A DNA stretch of 64,000 bases. Source: Pelobates cultripes. Lineage: Eukaryota > Chordata > Amphibia > Anura > Pelobatidae. The notes under the pieces are model-generated. The model had not been told where the DNA came from, ran no database searches, and saw only the letters and a list, made by a program, of their open reading frames with translations. Positions 1 through 10,958 of this stretch are shown in pieces; within the stretch, counting starts at the first letter, position 1; the number at the start of each line of letters is the position of its first letter. The stretch lies in NCBI GenBank assembly GCA_933207985.1, contig OW240915.1, positions 122,012,251 to 122,076,250 on the forward strand. Direction: 5' to 3'. Position numbers and translations under genes: made by a program.

Positions 1-103
1 ACTGCTATTCAATCTATAACAGTGAAAAAAAGTTTTTTGTTTTTAAATGCAAGCTATTGTGACACTAGTGAGTGAGTGGTGGCACTGGGCACAGTATCCA
101 CTG
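1..103. repeat. End of a 133-bp satellite unit
   Basis: The first 103 bases match the unit that is tandemly repeated at 63603-64000: the same run from the CTATTCAATCTATAACAGTG block to GTATCCACTG. The window therefore opens inside an array of the same family in which it closes. The flanking 104-394 holds no gene I recognise. Confidence 0.8.
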
Positions 104-394
104 TAGGCCTGACACAGAAGCTGGCAGCAGTGGCAGACAACTAAGAAGTGCATTTACATTACATAGAAAAAAATCAAAAAAGCATACCTTATCCCCTAAC
201 CTAGCTATGCTTTTCCCTATCTTATGAACAGCAGCTACACTTTTCCCTCTTACACTAAGCATACAGCTTGAGAATGAATCTAAAATGGATGCTGTCCAGT
301 AGGTCTAAGGAGGGTCTACTAGGAAGGCTGTGCTGCTAATTGGCTGGAATGTGTCCTGCTGACTGTATGAGGTACAGGGGTCAAAGTTTACTCA

Positions 395-510
395 ATGATG
401 ACGAATAGGGGGCGGGTCAAACCGCGCATATGTTCGCCCGCCGTGGCGAACGCGAACATGCTATGTTCGCCGGGAACCGTTCGCTGGCGAACCGTTCGGT
501 ACATCACTAG
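395..510 (-). mobile_element. Terminal segment of CGAAC-rich non-autonomous DNA element
   Basis: The block is dense in GTTCGC and CGAAC words and ends TACATCACTAG. In reverse complement this matches the start of the block at 60363 (TAGTGATGT followed by CGAAC words). I read it as one terminus of a composite element whose interior is the 133-bp array. The superfamily is not assigned; hAT-like is a guess. 511-734 holds no gene. Confidence 0.55.
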
Positions 511-734
511 TAATGTAATTGTTTATAGTGTGTGTGTGTGCTGTGTAATGTATTGCCTGCTCTCTTGTATTGCTGAGGTTTGCTACCAACTAGGTGGGTT
601 TGGCTATGGAGTTTGTCTAGTGCCCTCTGTTGGTAGCAACAGCAATATGCACTATCTGAATTGCAAGACTGGTTCATTTGCATATTCGGGTAGATTTGCA
701 TATTGCTAATTCTGCAGGCAGGTTAGATATTTAC

Positions 735-1294
735 TGTTAAATATTGTCTCCCCCCACCCCTTTAAAAATGTGCCATTGTGTTGTGATAAGTCACTGTGTG
801 TTGCTTGATGTGGTTTGACTGTTTGTGATTTTATTGAGGTTTCACAACAATGTTATTGTGGTGACCCTATTGCCTGGTCCCAAGGGAAATAAAGGTTTTG
901 ACAGTTCTTCTTGATTCCTCTAAACGTAGCCTTGTCTCGTTATTGGAGGGAGCTGTTATAATCACAGCTCTGCATGCTCCCCTGAGCTTGAGTCACTTAG
1001 CTCTTTTAAGAGCTTGTTCCTGACACGCTCTCTTTGGAGGAGGGGTCTTCACCACACAGTCCTGGATGCTGGAGGTTCATACAGGGTGGAAGGAAGAGTT
1101 CTTCACCACACAGTCCTGGAGGACAGAAGCTGATCAAGGGTGGAAGGAAGACGGCGAAACTCCAGTCAAGATACGGCGGTTGCGGAGTCTGCGGTGGTTG
1201 TGGTGTCTGCTGCAGTGCTTGGGAGTCCTCAGGAAGCGCTAGGAGCATCCGTCAACGGAGGGTACTCAGTCGGAGTACAAGGAGCTCCGTTACA
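735..1294 (+). mobile_element. LTR (plus strand, 5' edge uncertain)
   Basis: An AATAAA signal lies near 889. It is followed by the block AAACGTAGCCTTGTCTCGTT, which recurs at 55243 in another LTR, and the segment ends GTTACA at 1294. A roughly 52-bp tandem duplication (CTTCACCACACAGTCCTGG) lies at 1046-1150. No matching TSD was found, so the left edge is approximate. Apparent ORFs here are not credible genes. Confidence 0.5.
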
Positions 1295-2148
1295 GTATCC
1301 AACAGCTCAAAATACATAGTAAAAACAAAGAGAACGTTACTTGCGCTCTGGCCTAAATCCCTATGTACATTTAAACAAAATGGAGGCTCTTTAGTTTTAT
1401 TCCAATGGCCATTTGAATATATAAGCTCACCTGCCACGTCAAGGCAAGCCTCAAAAGGTGAGTCCTACACTAGCCATTAGATATGCTGATATCAGCCAAG
1501 AATCTCCAGTGAGACAGGAAGGGGTATTTTATAAACCCTTTCACATTTAACCCTTTTATAGGGTGTAACGGACCGTTTTGCACACAAGGGGTAAAAACCG
1601 TTTAGGCGATCGGCCCCCTTTCCAGAGATACAGGCACAGCTACTGCAGAACACCAAACTCCCGAACTGGATACAAAATAGCACTCCAACTCCCAAACTGG
1701 AACCTCCCAAATAGCTGCTAGCAGATGAACAGGAAAAGCAGACAATCAGCTTACACTCCTGGCAATCAGTCTCTAACAGCATACAGTGAATCCCCCCAAG
1801 AACGAGACATGGCTCTGTGTTGAGGGTCAAGCAGTGGTCTGTTTAATGAGGGCTACCTGTCCAGTATTTATGCAGGTCTCCCACCTGGTGGACACTCCCC
1901 TAGGGGACCAAATGGGAGACTGTGACAAGGGACAGACAAGTAGACAAATAGGACACACAGTCACAATATATTCCCACAATGCATCCTGGCTTCCTCCCCT
2001 CTGCCCTGGGAGATAATTGAGAAGTAATTCAATTATCTCCCAAGACAAAGGCAAAACTCCATTACACATGTGGGGACACAAAACCAGTATTATACTTTAA
2101 AATACATAAAGTAACATTTATTACATAAAACACAGACATGTAACATAT

Positions 2149-2287
2149 CCCCAGATAGCTCAGGTCTGAGCGCACATTATTAAGCGAATGGCGCTCAGAC
2201 CACACGTAATACAGTTTAATCGCCATGGAGCCAAAGTCTTTACAGTCAGTTTCATACGAATGGGCTCCATGGGATTCCTATCTGGGG
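2149..2287. other. Branched inverted-repeat structure in LTR (copy 1)
   Basis: The outer stem is CCCCAGATAG (2149-2158) with CTATCTGGGG (2278-2287). Hairpin 1 is GGTCTGAGCGC (2163-2173) with GCGCTCAGACC (2191-2201). Hairpin 2 is CCATGGAGCC (2223-2232) with GGCTCCATGG (2263-2272). All three are perfect and properly nested. A second copy in the same LTR lies at 2863-3000. Confidence 0.8.
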
Positions 2288-2862
2288 TATAACACATTCA
2301 ACCAAAACTACCGAACACCGGGCCGTTCGTGCACTTCCACCGAACAAGAAGGGAGGTCGGCGGCTTCAGCGGTGTTCGCGCAAAACTGTGTCCGATTTTA
2401 GTTCCATGAAAATAGGGGCGAACACCGCTGTGCATTCGTATGTTTAAAATGGCCGCGACCTCGTGTTCGGGATACGAATGGCGGCCACCCAGCATTCGTC
2501 AATTAAGCTGCGGTTAACCGCAGCTTCAGAGAGGTTAATTGCCGGCACACTCCAGCTTGGTTTTTATTACAGTCTTGCAAATACAGGACCGCCCACAGGG
2601 AGGTATAAAATATCCAGTAACATATTAGTTACAACCCACAGATTCCCTCCCCCTTATCCTGAGATGTAACCCAATACACATACTTTTTACCATAATGCAT
2701 CCTGGCTTCCTCTCCTCTGCCCAGGAGATAATTGAGAAGTAATTAAATTATCTCCCAGGACAGAGACAAGACTCCATTATGCACATGGTTACACAAAACA
2801 AGCATTACTGTTAAAATACACCAGGTAAGACACATTACATTAAAACTATACATTTAACATAT

Positions 2863-3000
2863 CCCCAGATAGCTCAGGTCTGAGCGCACATTATTAAGTG
2901 AATGGCGCTCAGACCACACGAATACAGTTTAATCGCCATGGAGCCAAAGTCTTTACAGTCAGTTTCATACAAATGGGCTCCATGGGATTCCTATCTGGGG
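2863..3000. other. Branched inverted-repeat structure in LTR (copy 2)
   Basis: The outer stem is 2863-2872 with 2991-3000, hairpin 1 is 2877-2887 with 2905-2915, and hairpin 2 is 2936-2945 with 2976-2985. It differs from copy 1 only in loops and spacers, for example AAGTG for AAGCG in the first loop. Confidence 0.8.
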
Positions 3001-3163
3001 TATAACACATTCAAACAAATCTACTGAACCCCAGGCAGAAAAGCACGAATGAAGCTTTTCTGCAGGTAAAAAAGATGTCTTTTAACAGGGGGCCATAGTC
3101 CAAAGGCAGCAGGCGAGTAACCAGACTTCTCCAATGCAATGTGGCGAGATTGGTCTCGTCACA

Positions 3164-3401
3164 TAGGGCTTCTACACATACAATTAACTTTGCTGGTATC
3201 AGACGAAGTGTAAATATCTCTAATGAGACATGAAGGGGTGTTTTATAAACCCCTACATACTTATTAACCCTGAATAGGGCTATAACACATACGAATCACC
3301 TTGATGGTATCAGCTAAAAGGCAACTTTCTCTGAGACAGGAAGACCCCTAAAAAAAAAACAGGGAAGAATTCCACGGAGAGCAATAGATAACCGTGGGAT
3401 C
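3164..3401. repeat. Short tandem repeat split by the 1564-3163 LTR
   Basis: Units of about 103-111 bp carry GGTATCAG, GAGACAGGAAG and TTTTATAAACCCC. One unit lies at 1470-1563 and resumes after the LTR, and two more follow to about 3350. Removing the LTR and one TSD copy restores the register. Nothing coding is seen. Confidence 0.55.
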
Positions 3402-4455
3402 ATATAAATCAGGGGAGGGCTGGCAGCCTTAGGCCTGCGGGGCAAAACCAGTCAAGTGGCCCATTGCACCACCAAATCAGTTCACCATCCATGCCCACCT
3501 TTTCCTGGTTTTATAACGGATATTGATGTTATGCTAATCAGTAGCTCTTTGCCATACCTGCTCCTTCACGGCTCTGACTTTCAATGTTGTCAGAGCGCAG
3601 GCTCTGAGCCTGTGCTCTGACTCACTAACTGAGCACCAGAACCACGAGGGAGAGGATATAATCTGACTGCACCTACTGCTGGTGCGTACCAGTGGATCAC
3701 CAGCGAATCGTTTAAATTGAATATGCTGGTGTACCCAACTTGTGAGCTGTGTTGGCTGCCGGGCGCCTCTGTTGTCATGGCACACTGCGTGACCGCACAA
3801 CTTGCACACCCCAATGGCTGGCCCTGCTGACACATACTGATGTTACTACTTAGATATCCCTCAATATTAATACCAACATCAGAGTAAACACCAATAAACT
3901 GTGGAAACAGAGCTGATCCCCCCCAAATTTAATAAGATTTGCTTAGTGGATTTGTTGTAAGATTAAATCATGCCTCCTCCTCTCTCTCTCCCATGCGCTG
4001 CTCTGTAGGCTGGGAGGAAGTGAAGAGTAATCACATTCTCCCAGCACAGCGCCACCTGTGGCTGCATGGGGAACAGCTATTTAATGTAATGCTTGCAGGA
4101 CGGCCAGCTGCTGCAGAACCTCTTTGTTCCTGTCGCTGCAAAAGGCTCCAGGCCCTGCTTGCTGTGAGTGTGAGCCACTGTAAATTAGGGGCAGAGGGCA
4201 CTTGCACTGCGGTAAAGACAGGTCTGGGCAGGAGGAGAGTTCAGTGCAATCAGTGCACTCCCCTCCTGTGGGTCACCAGTAGACTGGTGCACCTGCCCAG
4301 GATCAAAGCCGGTGCAAGGATTTTTGCTGCCCTAGGCAAAAGAAAAATTTGCCGCCCCCCCATGTGACAATGCCCTACCTATATGATCTGCCATATGAAC
4401 TAATGCCAATGCTGCACACAGTGTGTGTTTACATTAAAAAGCCTGCAGGGACCGG

Positions 4456-4506
4456 CTATAGACACCAGAACCACTTCATTAAGCTGAAGTGGTTCTGGGT
4501 CTATAG
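4456..4506. mobile_element. Palindromic MITE remnant
   Basis: The arms CTATAGACACCAGAACC... (4456-4478) and ...GGTTCTGGGTCTATAG (4485-4506) pair almost perfectly around a 6-base loop. They are followed by TGTCCCTTTAATG. The AGGGACACTATAG end resembles TTAA-targeting MITEs common in frogs (family recall, not searched). Confidence 0.5.
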
Positions 4507-4789
4507 TGTCCCTTTAATGTTAGGTAAATTATAGATTAGTGTCACTAATAATATACTAGATTGCCTACTTACAACCAGATGAGGATGATGATGGGCTGCA
4601 GTTTGGCTCCACTGGTCTGGTGTAGAACAGGATCTCTGAGGGCCGTTTGTAACTGTGGTCACAAAATTCAAAGTTCTAGTAGAATGGGAAGCAGCTCAAG
4701 GTCTGGGTCCCAGGGCCTGACGGTGAGTATGCCCATAAGGCCCACCTAAAAGTCCACCTACATCTTCCACCCATGAGTGGAGTGTGTAG

Positions 4790-5195
4790 GGGATATGTTA
4801 TGTGTTATTGTAGAGGATCTAATGTGTGTGCTTATGGTATGTAGTGTATAGGGATACCAGTTTGTATAGGTGATGCAGTGTATTTGTTTGTAGTGGAAGC
4901 AATGTGTGTTTGTGTATAAGCGATGTATTGTGTGAATCTGAGTTTGTATGCATCGGAGTCTGAGTCTGTAAGCGTGTCTAAGTGTGTGCATTGAGTGTGT
5001 GTATGAAATGCATTGTGTTTCTGTGTATATGTAAGAGAAGCAGTGTGTGTGTTTGCATGTGTGTGTAAGGGTTTTCATTGTGTGTTTCTGTGTGTGTAAG
5101 GGAAGTATGTTGCGTTTCTGTGTGTGTAGGGATGCATTGTGTGTTTGTGTATGTATAGGAATGCATTGTGTGTGTGTGCGCGTAGTGTGAAAGAG
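4790..5195. repeat. TG-rich low-complexity tract
   Basis: Irregular TGTGTG, TGTGTTTGTGTA and related words fill the tract. The minus-strand ORFs here encode only low-complexity His/Thr/Tyr runs and are rejected as genes. Confidence 0.85.
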
Positions 5196-5407
5196 CTCCC
5201 TGTCCTGCAGAGCTCTCTCCTGCCCCTTAGTGGTCTCCCCCCCCCACCCTAGCAGTCACTTCTCACATCCCCCAAACCTCTGGTGTTCTTTTCAGCCCTC
5301 CCTGTGTTCTTCTCTCTCCTCCCCTCCCCTTTCTTCTTAGTCCCTGCCCCCCTTCTTCTTAGTCCCCCTTCTTCTTAGTCCCTCCCCCTTCTTCTTAATT
5401 CCCCTCC

Positions 5408-5583
5408 TCCCCTCACCTGTAGCGTGGCCGTGCTCCTCTCCGGTCTGCCGGGTCCGGCTGGAGTGATAGGTTGGTGCACACTCAGTGTGCACTTCCTGTC
5501 AGTCCGTCCGGTTAGAGGAAATAGAAACTCTGTGCGGAACAGGCAGACCGGAGAGGAGCACGGCCACGCTACAGGGGAGGGGA
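5408..5583. repeat. Long inverted repeat, about 42-bp arms
   Basis: The arm at 5408-5449, containing GCGTGGCCGTGCTCCTCTCC, is the reverse complement of 5542-5583 with one mismatch. The arms are separated by 92 bp. A smaller palindrome, GTGCACACTCAGTGTGCAC, sits in the spacer. Confidence 0.85.
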
Positions 5584-5742
5584 GAAGATGTGCTGCAGCC
5601 ACCTGAGGCTCTTAACAGAGCGCTCAGGCGGCTGCAGCATTTAAAGGGCCGGCCCTGCAGCGGCCGGTCTTAAAAGGATTTGGGGCGGCCTGGGGGGCAA
5701 TTGCCTCCCTGCCCCCCGGCCCAGCCCGTTCCTGATATAAAT

Positions 5743-6000
5743 ACAACCGGCAGAAATTTAGATACTTCCATATTAAAGCCCTTTCACGAAAAGAGAGATC
5801 AGAAAGTGCTGAGACATATCTCCGAGGTGATGTGGCTAATTACTAGATAAGTCCTGGATTGAAGAACTTAGAACCTTCTTGGTAAAATGAATTTGAATGA
5901 AATCCTAATAAGAAATAGGCCAGGAAAAAAGGCATCTCAACTCTGTAAAGGTAGCCAAGGATATAAGTTTTCCATGGCCCTCAGAAGGGTATTAATTACT
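5743..6000. other. No recognisable feature
   Basis: This is a short stretch between the hAT element and the first L1 TSD. It has no ORF or repeat structure that I can name. Confidence 0.5.
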
Positions 6001-6391
6001 GTAGTTCAAAAACTCTTTTTTTTTTTTTTTTTCTTTTCCTTTCCTTTTTTTTATTATTAAAACATTTTATCATACATTGACAAGTAATAAAGTGCATACA
6101 GAACAAGACAAGTGTGACAATGACAGAACAAAACATATAGTTTACATTGTTACAACTGTTTTAAACCTATATATTAGGTAAATCTCGAGCTAGACAGCTA
6201 AGGATCTCTCAGTACAAATATATTCTATATCTTATAGAACTAACATCTACTAAAAATAGATATAGATATGTAAATATAAATATATATATGGGCCATGGTC
6301 AGTCTGAAGATCTAAAAAGAAATATCCCTATAATAAGGATTTTATCAGGGTCTGTCGCAATCCAAGCAGGAAAAAGTACAAAGGAAATAAT

Positions 6392-7273
6392 TCATTTGTT
6401 TTCTAAGATCCGTATCCAATTTATATATTGATCTTGTTTTTTTAAAGAAAGTATAGAAGGAAGTGGTAAATCTTTTTCCATTTGAAATTGATAAAGAATT
6501 TGATTAACAAGCTGACTCCTCAAAAAAGGGAGATGTGACTTCCATTGCCTTGCTATTATTATTTTTACTGCCAGGAAACAGTGGTTTACAAGGCATTTAG
6601 ATGGAGTGGAAGAGAGTTTCCAGTTTAAATGTAGCAATGCTGTGTCTGGGCCTTTTTTAATTGTAATATTAAATAAACATTTAAGAATTTCAAAGGACCA
6701 CTCCCAAAGATTTTTAACCAATTTACAATGCCACCATATGTAAACAAGTGTTCCCTCTGTAGAACCACAACGCCAGCAATGAGAAGTTTGACCTGGATAC
6801 ATCTTAGTTAATTTATATGGAGTCAGATACCATTTATACATAACCTTATATTGACATTCAAATAAATTCTGACAATGAATATATTTACGGGTATCTCTAA
6901 GAGACATACACCATTCCTGCTCAGTTATGTCGATCTTTAAGATATTTTTCCATTTATCAAGTATATTTAAGGGTTGTTGATCAAGGTTGGATAACAAATT
7001 AGTAGCTTTTGAAAGAATTTTATTAACCTTGGTATATCTAAAAATAGTTTGAAAAAGAATATCAATTTTTGGTGACGTATTTAGTAAAAACATATTCAGA
7101 AAATTTTTAATTCTTAAATAAGAAAAAAATTCTTTGTTAGGGAGAAGAAGTTTAGCTTGAATATCCACAAAAGGTAAGATTTGATCGTCATGGAGGATAT
7201 CTCCAATCGTCCATTGAAATTTAGACCATTTATTTAAAGAAATATCCTCAATATTATCTTCTAAAATGATCAA
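6392..7273 (-). pseudogene. L1 ORF2 C-terminal part, frameshifted
   Basis: 293 codons form the C-terminus of the ORF2 above, displaced by a one-base shift in A homopolymers near 7293-7310. Landmarks are YKWYLTPYKL, about 90 residues after an EQEW block, and the zinc-knuckle-like segment CWRCGSTEGTLVYIWWHC. The position normally occupied by His in that knuckle is Tyr here (VYIWW). L1 ORF2 proteins need this Cys-rich segment for efficient retrotransposition. The final block ends at LENK, followed by a short 3' UTR and the tail. Confidence 0.85.
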
Positions 7274-7292
7274 ATGGGATGACTTAATTATT

Positions 7293-10139
7293 TTATCGGA
7301 GATTTTTTTGTTTTTTTATCCTCTCCCAAGCACTAATAATTTGTGACAAAATTAATGATTTGCTACATAAAAATTCTATCGTTTTTTTGTTATTTTTAAG
7401 CCATAAATACATTTCCAATCTATCTTTTCCAACTGCCTCGGATTCAATTAGGTACCATGTGTCTGTTTTAAATGATTCAACCTGCAGTTTATATATGTGA
7501 CCAATAATGTTAGCGTAATAACAATTTCTAATATTTGGATAGTTTATACCTCCATTTTGAGGTTTCCTAGAGAGAACTTTAGAACTTATTCTAGGCCTCG
7601 TCATTTTCCAGATAAATTTTTGAAAACTAGATTGTATCATGGTTAACCAAATTTCTGGAATTTGAAGAGGAATCATCCTAAATAGATAGGACCATTTGGG
7701 CATAATATAAGCATTAATTATGTTAATCCTGCCGATCCAAGAGGATTCGGTCAGGCGCCATTCTTTTAATTTTATATTTGTATATTTTAGGAGATTCAAT
7801 ACATTTATTTCCATAATATTGTTAACTTGAGATGAAATTATCACGCCCAGATAATTAAAAACACTATTAGTCCATACAAAGTCATAATTCTCCCGGAGAA
7901 CTTTTAAGCTGCAAATATCAACATTAGTAGTTACAGCAATTGATTTAGATATATTGAGTTTATAATTAGATACTTTAGAATAGCTTTTTATAGCAGATAA
8001 GACTTGAGGAAGAGAGGATTCTGGAGAAGTGAGTGTTAATAATATATCAACGGCATAAAGTGATATTTTTGCTTCTGAATTCTTCATTGGAAAACCTGTG
8101 ATATTCAAATTATTCCTAATATTAATAGCTAAGGGTTCCAAAGTTAAAATATAAAGAAGGGGTGATAAAGGGCAGCCATTATGTAGACTAAACCAATTTG
8201 ATTGAATATTTACACCTACAGTTCTAGCTGTTGGTTCAGAGTAAAGTGCCAAAATGGCATCATGAATCCAACCCATGAATCCAAAAGAAGTCAGCACCTC
8301 GTCGAGGAAACGCCAACTGACCCTGTCAAAGGCCTTCTCGGCATCCAATGACAGGGTCAGCAGCGGAATCTCCCGACGGAGTGCACCATCCAAAATATTC
8401 ACTATTCTTCTAGTGCATGTATCAGAAGATCTACCTGGCAGAAATCCAACCTGATCAGAATGAACGACTCTCTCAACAAGAAGTTTTAATCTAGTTGTTA
8501 AAATTGCTGCATATATTTTCATATCTGTATTGATTAAAAAAATTGGTCTATAATTTTTAACATCAGTTGGATCTTTATTTGGTTTTAGTATTGGAAGAAT
8601 ATTGGCTTGTAATAACTCCTTTGGTGTTTTAGCCGTTTTGGCCATTTCATTAAAAAGAGCCGTTAAAGGAGCAGTTATCTCTTTTTTCATTACTTTATAG
8701 AAAAGATTAGTAAAACCATCCGGTCCAGGAGTCTTATTTAATTGAAGTCTATCAATCTCTCTTTCGACCTCATCTATCGTAAACTCGTAATTAAGTTGGG
8801 CTAACTCTTGATTGTTAATTTTTGGAATATCAATATTATCCAAATATTGTTTAATATCTTGATTATCTGATGATATATCCAGATCATATAGTTTGCTGTA
8901 AAATTCATTAAATAGTTGCCCAATTTTTTCTGGGGAGGAGTATGTATTTTTATCCGCCACCAGTTTATTGATCCTATTATTTGAATTTTGCTTTTTTAAT
9001 CTTTTGGTTAAGTTTTTATTTGCTTTATTACTTTGATGGTAAGTATTTAATCTCAATTTATTGATTGTTTTTCTAATCTTTTCTTCTGTCTTAAAGTTAA
9101 TTTGTTTTTGTAATTCTAGAAGTGCTGATCTTAATTGAGTGGTTGGGAACTCTTTATTCATTTTAGACAGGTTAAAATATTGAATATTTAGATCTGTTAG
9201 ATCTCTATTTATCATAGTTTTAGATTGTTTTTCAATTTTAATAAGATAGCCTCTAATAACCGCTTTATATGAAGACCATAAAGTAGAATCTAGAATATCA
9301 GGAGTAGAATTTTCAAGCCAAAAAAACCTTGAAAGTTTAATTATAGTGTCTTGATTTATCTTAACTTTAAAGAGAGAGTCGTCCATTCTCCAGGAATCAG
9401 TAGATCTCTGTAAGATCTTACCTATTTCTAATATTAAAAAACTGTGGTCAGACCAAGTATTATCCTTAATTTGGATTGTATTAATTTCTTTCAAAGTATT
9501 AGCTTGTACTAAGCATAGATCGATTCGTGAATACGAATTGTGCACTTTAGACAAATGCGTATAATCTCGTAGATCTGGGTGAGTTACCCGCCAGACATCA
9601 TATAAACCATGCATGGCACATAAATTAGAGAGGGTTTTAGATTGTTTATATAGATGGCTTTCAGATTTTAATTGAATATGAGTTTTTTTATCCATTACTG
9701 GATCAAAAACACAATTAAAATCGCCTGCTATCAATAAAGTACCTATTGTTTTATTTTCTAATCTATTCATGATTTTTGAAAACAGGGCATTTGGATTAAT
9801 ATTTGGTAAGTATATATTAACCAGAGTGTAAGTTATAGATTCTATTTTGCAGATAATTATAAGAAATCTGCCATTAAGGTCACTGTCTATTAATTTTACT
9901 TCAAATTTTAAATTAGAATCAAATATGATTGCCACCCCAGATTTTTTATTATTTAGGAGAGATGCATGATATATATATTTGTATTTATGCCCCATCCATT
10001 TTAGCGACTCAGATCTTAACCAGTGCGTTTCTTGGAGAAAGGCTATTTGTATTTGGTTAGAGACCAAGGAATCATAAAGCATTTGCTTTTTCCACCGTGT
10101 ATTTAGACCTTGTACATTTCTAGACATAATTTTCAGCAT
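7293..10139 (-). pseudogene. L1 ORF2, endonuclease and reverse transcriptase (main part)
   Basis: 948 codons are open. An AP-endonuclease domain fills about residues 1-240 (SRNVQGLNT, QETHW, SRIDLCL, WSDHSF with its catalytic His). A linker follows and then the RT domain from about residue 440: NKTPGPDGF, the palm block LSLDAEKAFDRVSW and the NGCPLSPLLY block. The enzyme nicks target DNA and copies L1 RNA from the nick. Two changes point to a dead RT. The usual FADD catalytic motif reads YAVD, so the first Asp of the pair is Val, and the RQG of motif B is HNG. The frame ends in A-rich runs near 7293-7315 and continues one base out of frame at 6392-7273. Confidence 0.9.
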
Positions 10140-10958
10140 TAACTTTCAGAAATTTTATAAACACTAGCTCGATAGTACCAGGTAATTTGAGACACAAAAA
10201 TGATATTATTCAGACTGACCATAGCCCAATTAGTACAACAATGCAAATAACAACACATACCACAACATAAAAACCTCTGATGAAACATAAATGTTTCACC
10301 AACATTCAACAGTATACATCCCAAGGCTAATTAGCCATGGGTTCACTTGATCTTCCATCTTAGAAGATAAGAGATATCTGTGAAAACATCACAGAAAGAG
10401 GGGATTAAGATCAGGCATCTAAAGACTTAATTAAGAATATATATTTGAGATAGAGGTAATAGGCAGAGAAAGAGGAGGATAACTTCGAATTAGTAAACAT
10501 CTACCAATTTTTCAACATTTGTGAGAAAAAAAAGCCACCAAATTATAATATTTCTTTTGCCTCTTGTGCACATAATTAGGTTTCTTTAACTTTCCATCTT
10601 TTTTCTCTTCCTCTCCCCCCCTTTCATTTCTATCTTATTTTACTAATCCTTTTATTACTTGTGTTTCCTTTGAATATAAAGAACAAAAATAAGTGAACAA
10701 ATATATTAATTATAACTGTGCATGTGAAAATTATCACCTTTTAAATCTTATTAAGTTTATCTTAATTATACCCCCAATCATACTTAATTTTCTTATTTAT
10801 AATACATAACGTGGTCATTCCCTAATAATTGGCTTGTGAAAGGTATTTAGAGAAACATTATTTTACAGTGAACTTCAAATTATATATTTGTGACTTTAAT
10901 TCTCTCCAACCTCTTAGTCTTCCTAATTCCTCTAGAACCCTAAAAGTCTCTATCAAAA

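Larger units (their letters stand above)
1564..3163 (-). mobile_element. LTR of the Gmr1-associated family, TSD TAGGG
   Basis: The segment reads TGTGACGAG...GTTACA on the minus strand and is flanked by the 5-bp TSD TAGGG at 1559-1563 and 3164-3168. At 1600 bp it is longer than the roughly 1.0-1.1 kb relatives at 34159, 48316, 50709 and 58408. The region with the ATTATCTCC hairpin and the CCCCAGATAG structure is present twice (about 1978-2290 and 2694-3005), so the LTR holds an internal duplication. No internal coding region is attached; it behaves as a solo LTR. Confidence 0.85.
3410..5734. mobile_element. Non-autonomous hAT-type DNA transposon
   Basis: The ends are imperfect terminal inverted repeats, CAGGGGAGGGCTGG on the left and CAGGAACGGGCTGG on the right strand. 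They are flanked by the perfect 8-bp duplication ATATAAAT (3402-3409 and 5735-5742). An 8-bp TSD and a CAGGG-type terminus are typical of hAT elements. At 2.3 kb it has no transposase frame. The interior holds a small palindrome, a TG-rich tract, a CT-rich tract (5240-5405, with repeated CTTCTTAGTCCC) and a long inverted repeat. Confidence 0.8.

Noticed and set aside
1034..1480. 148-codon plus-strand ORF
   Set aside because: It spans an LTR end and short tandem duplications; composition and the matching LTR at 55004 argue against a gene.
4758..5166. His/Thr-rich minus-strand ORFs
   Set aside because: They follow from the TG-rich low-complexity tract; no domain.
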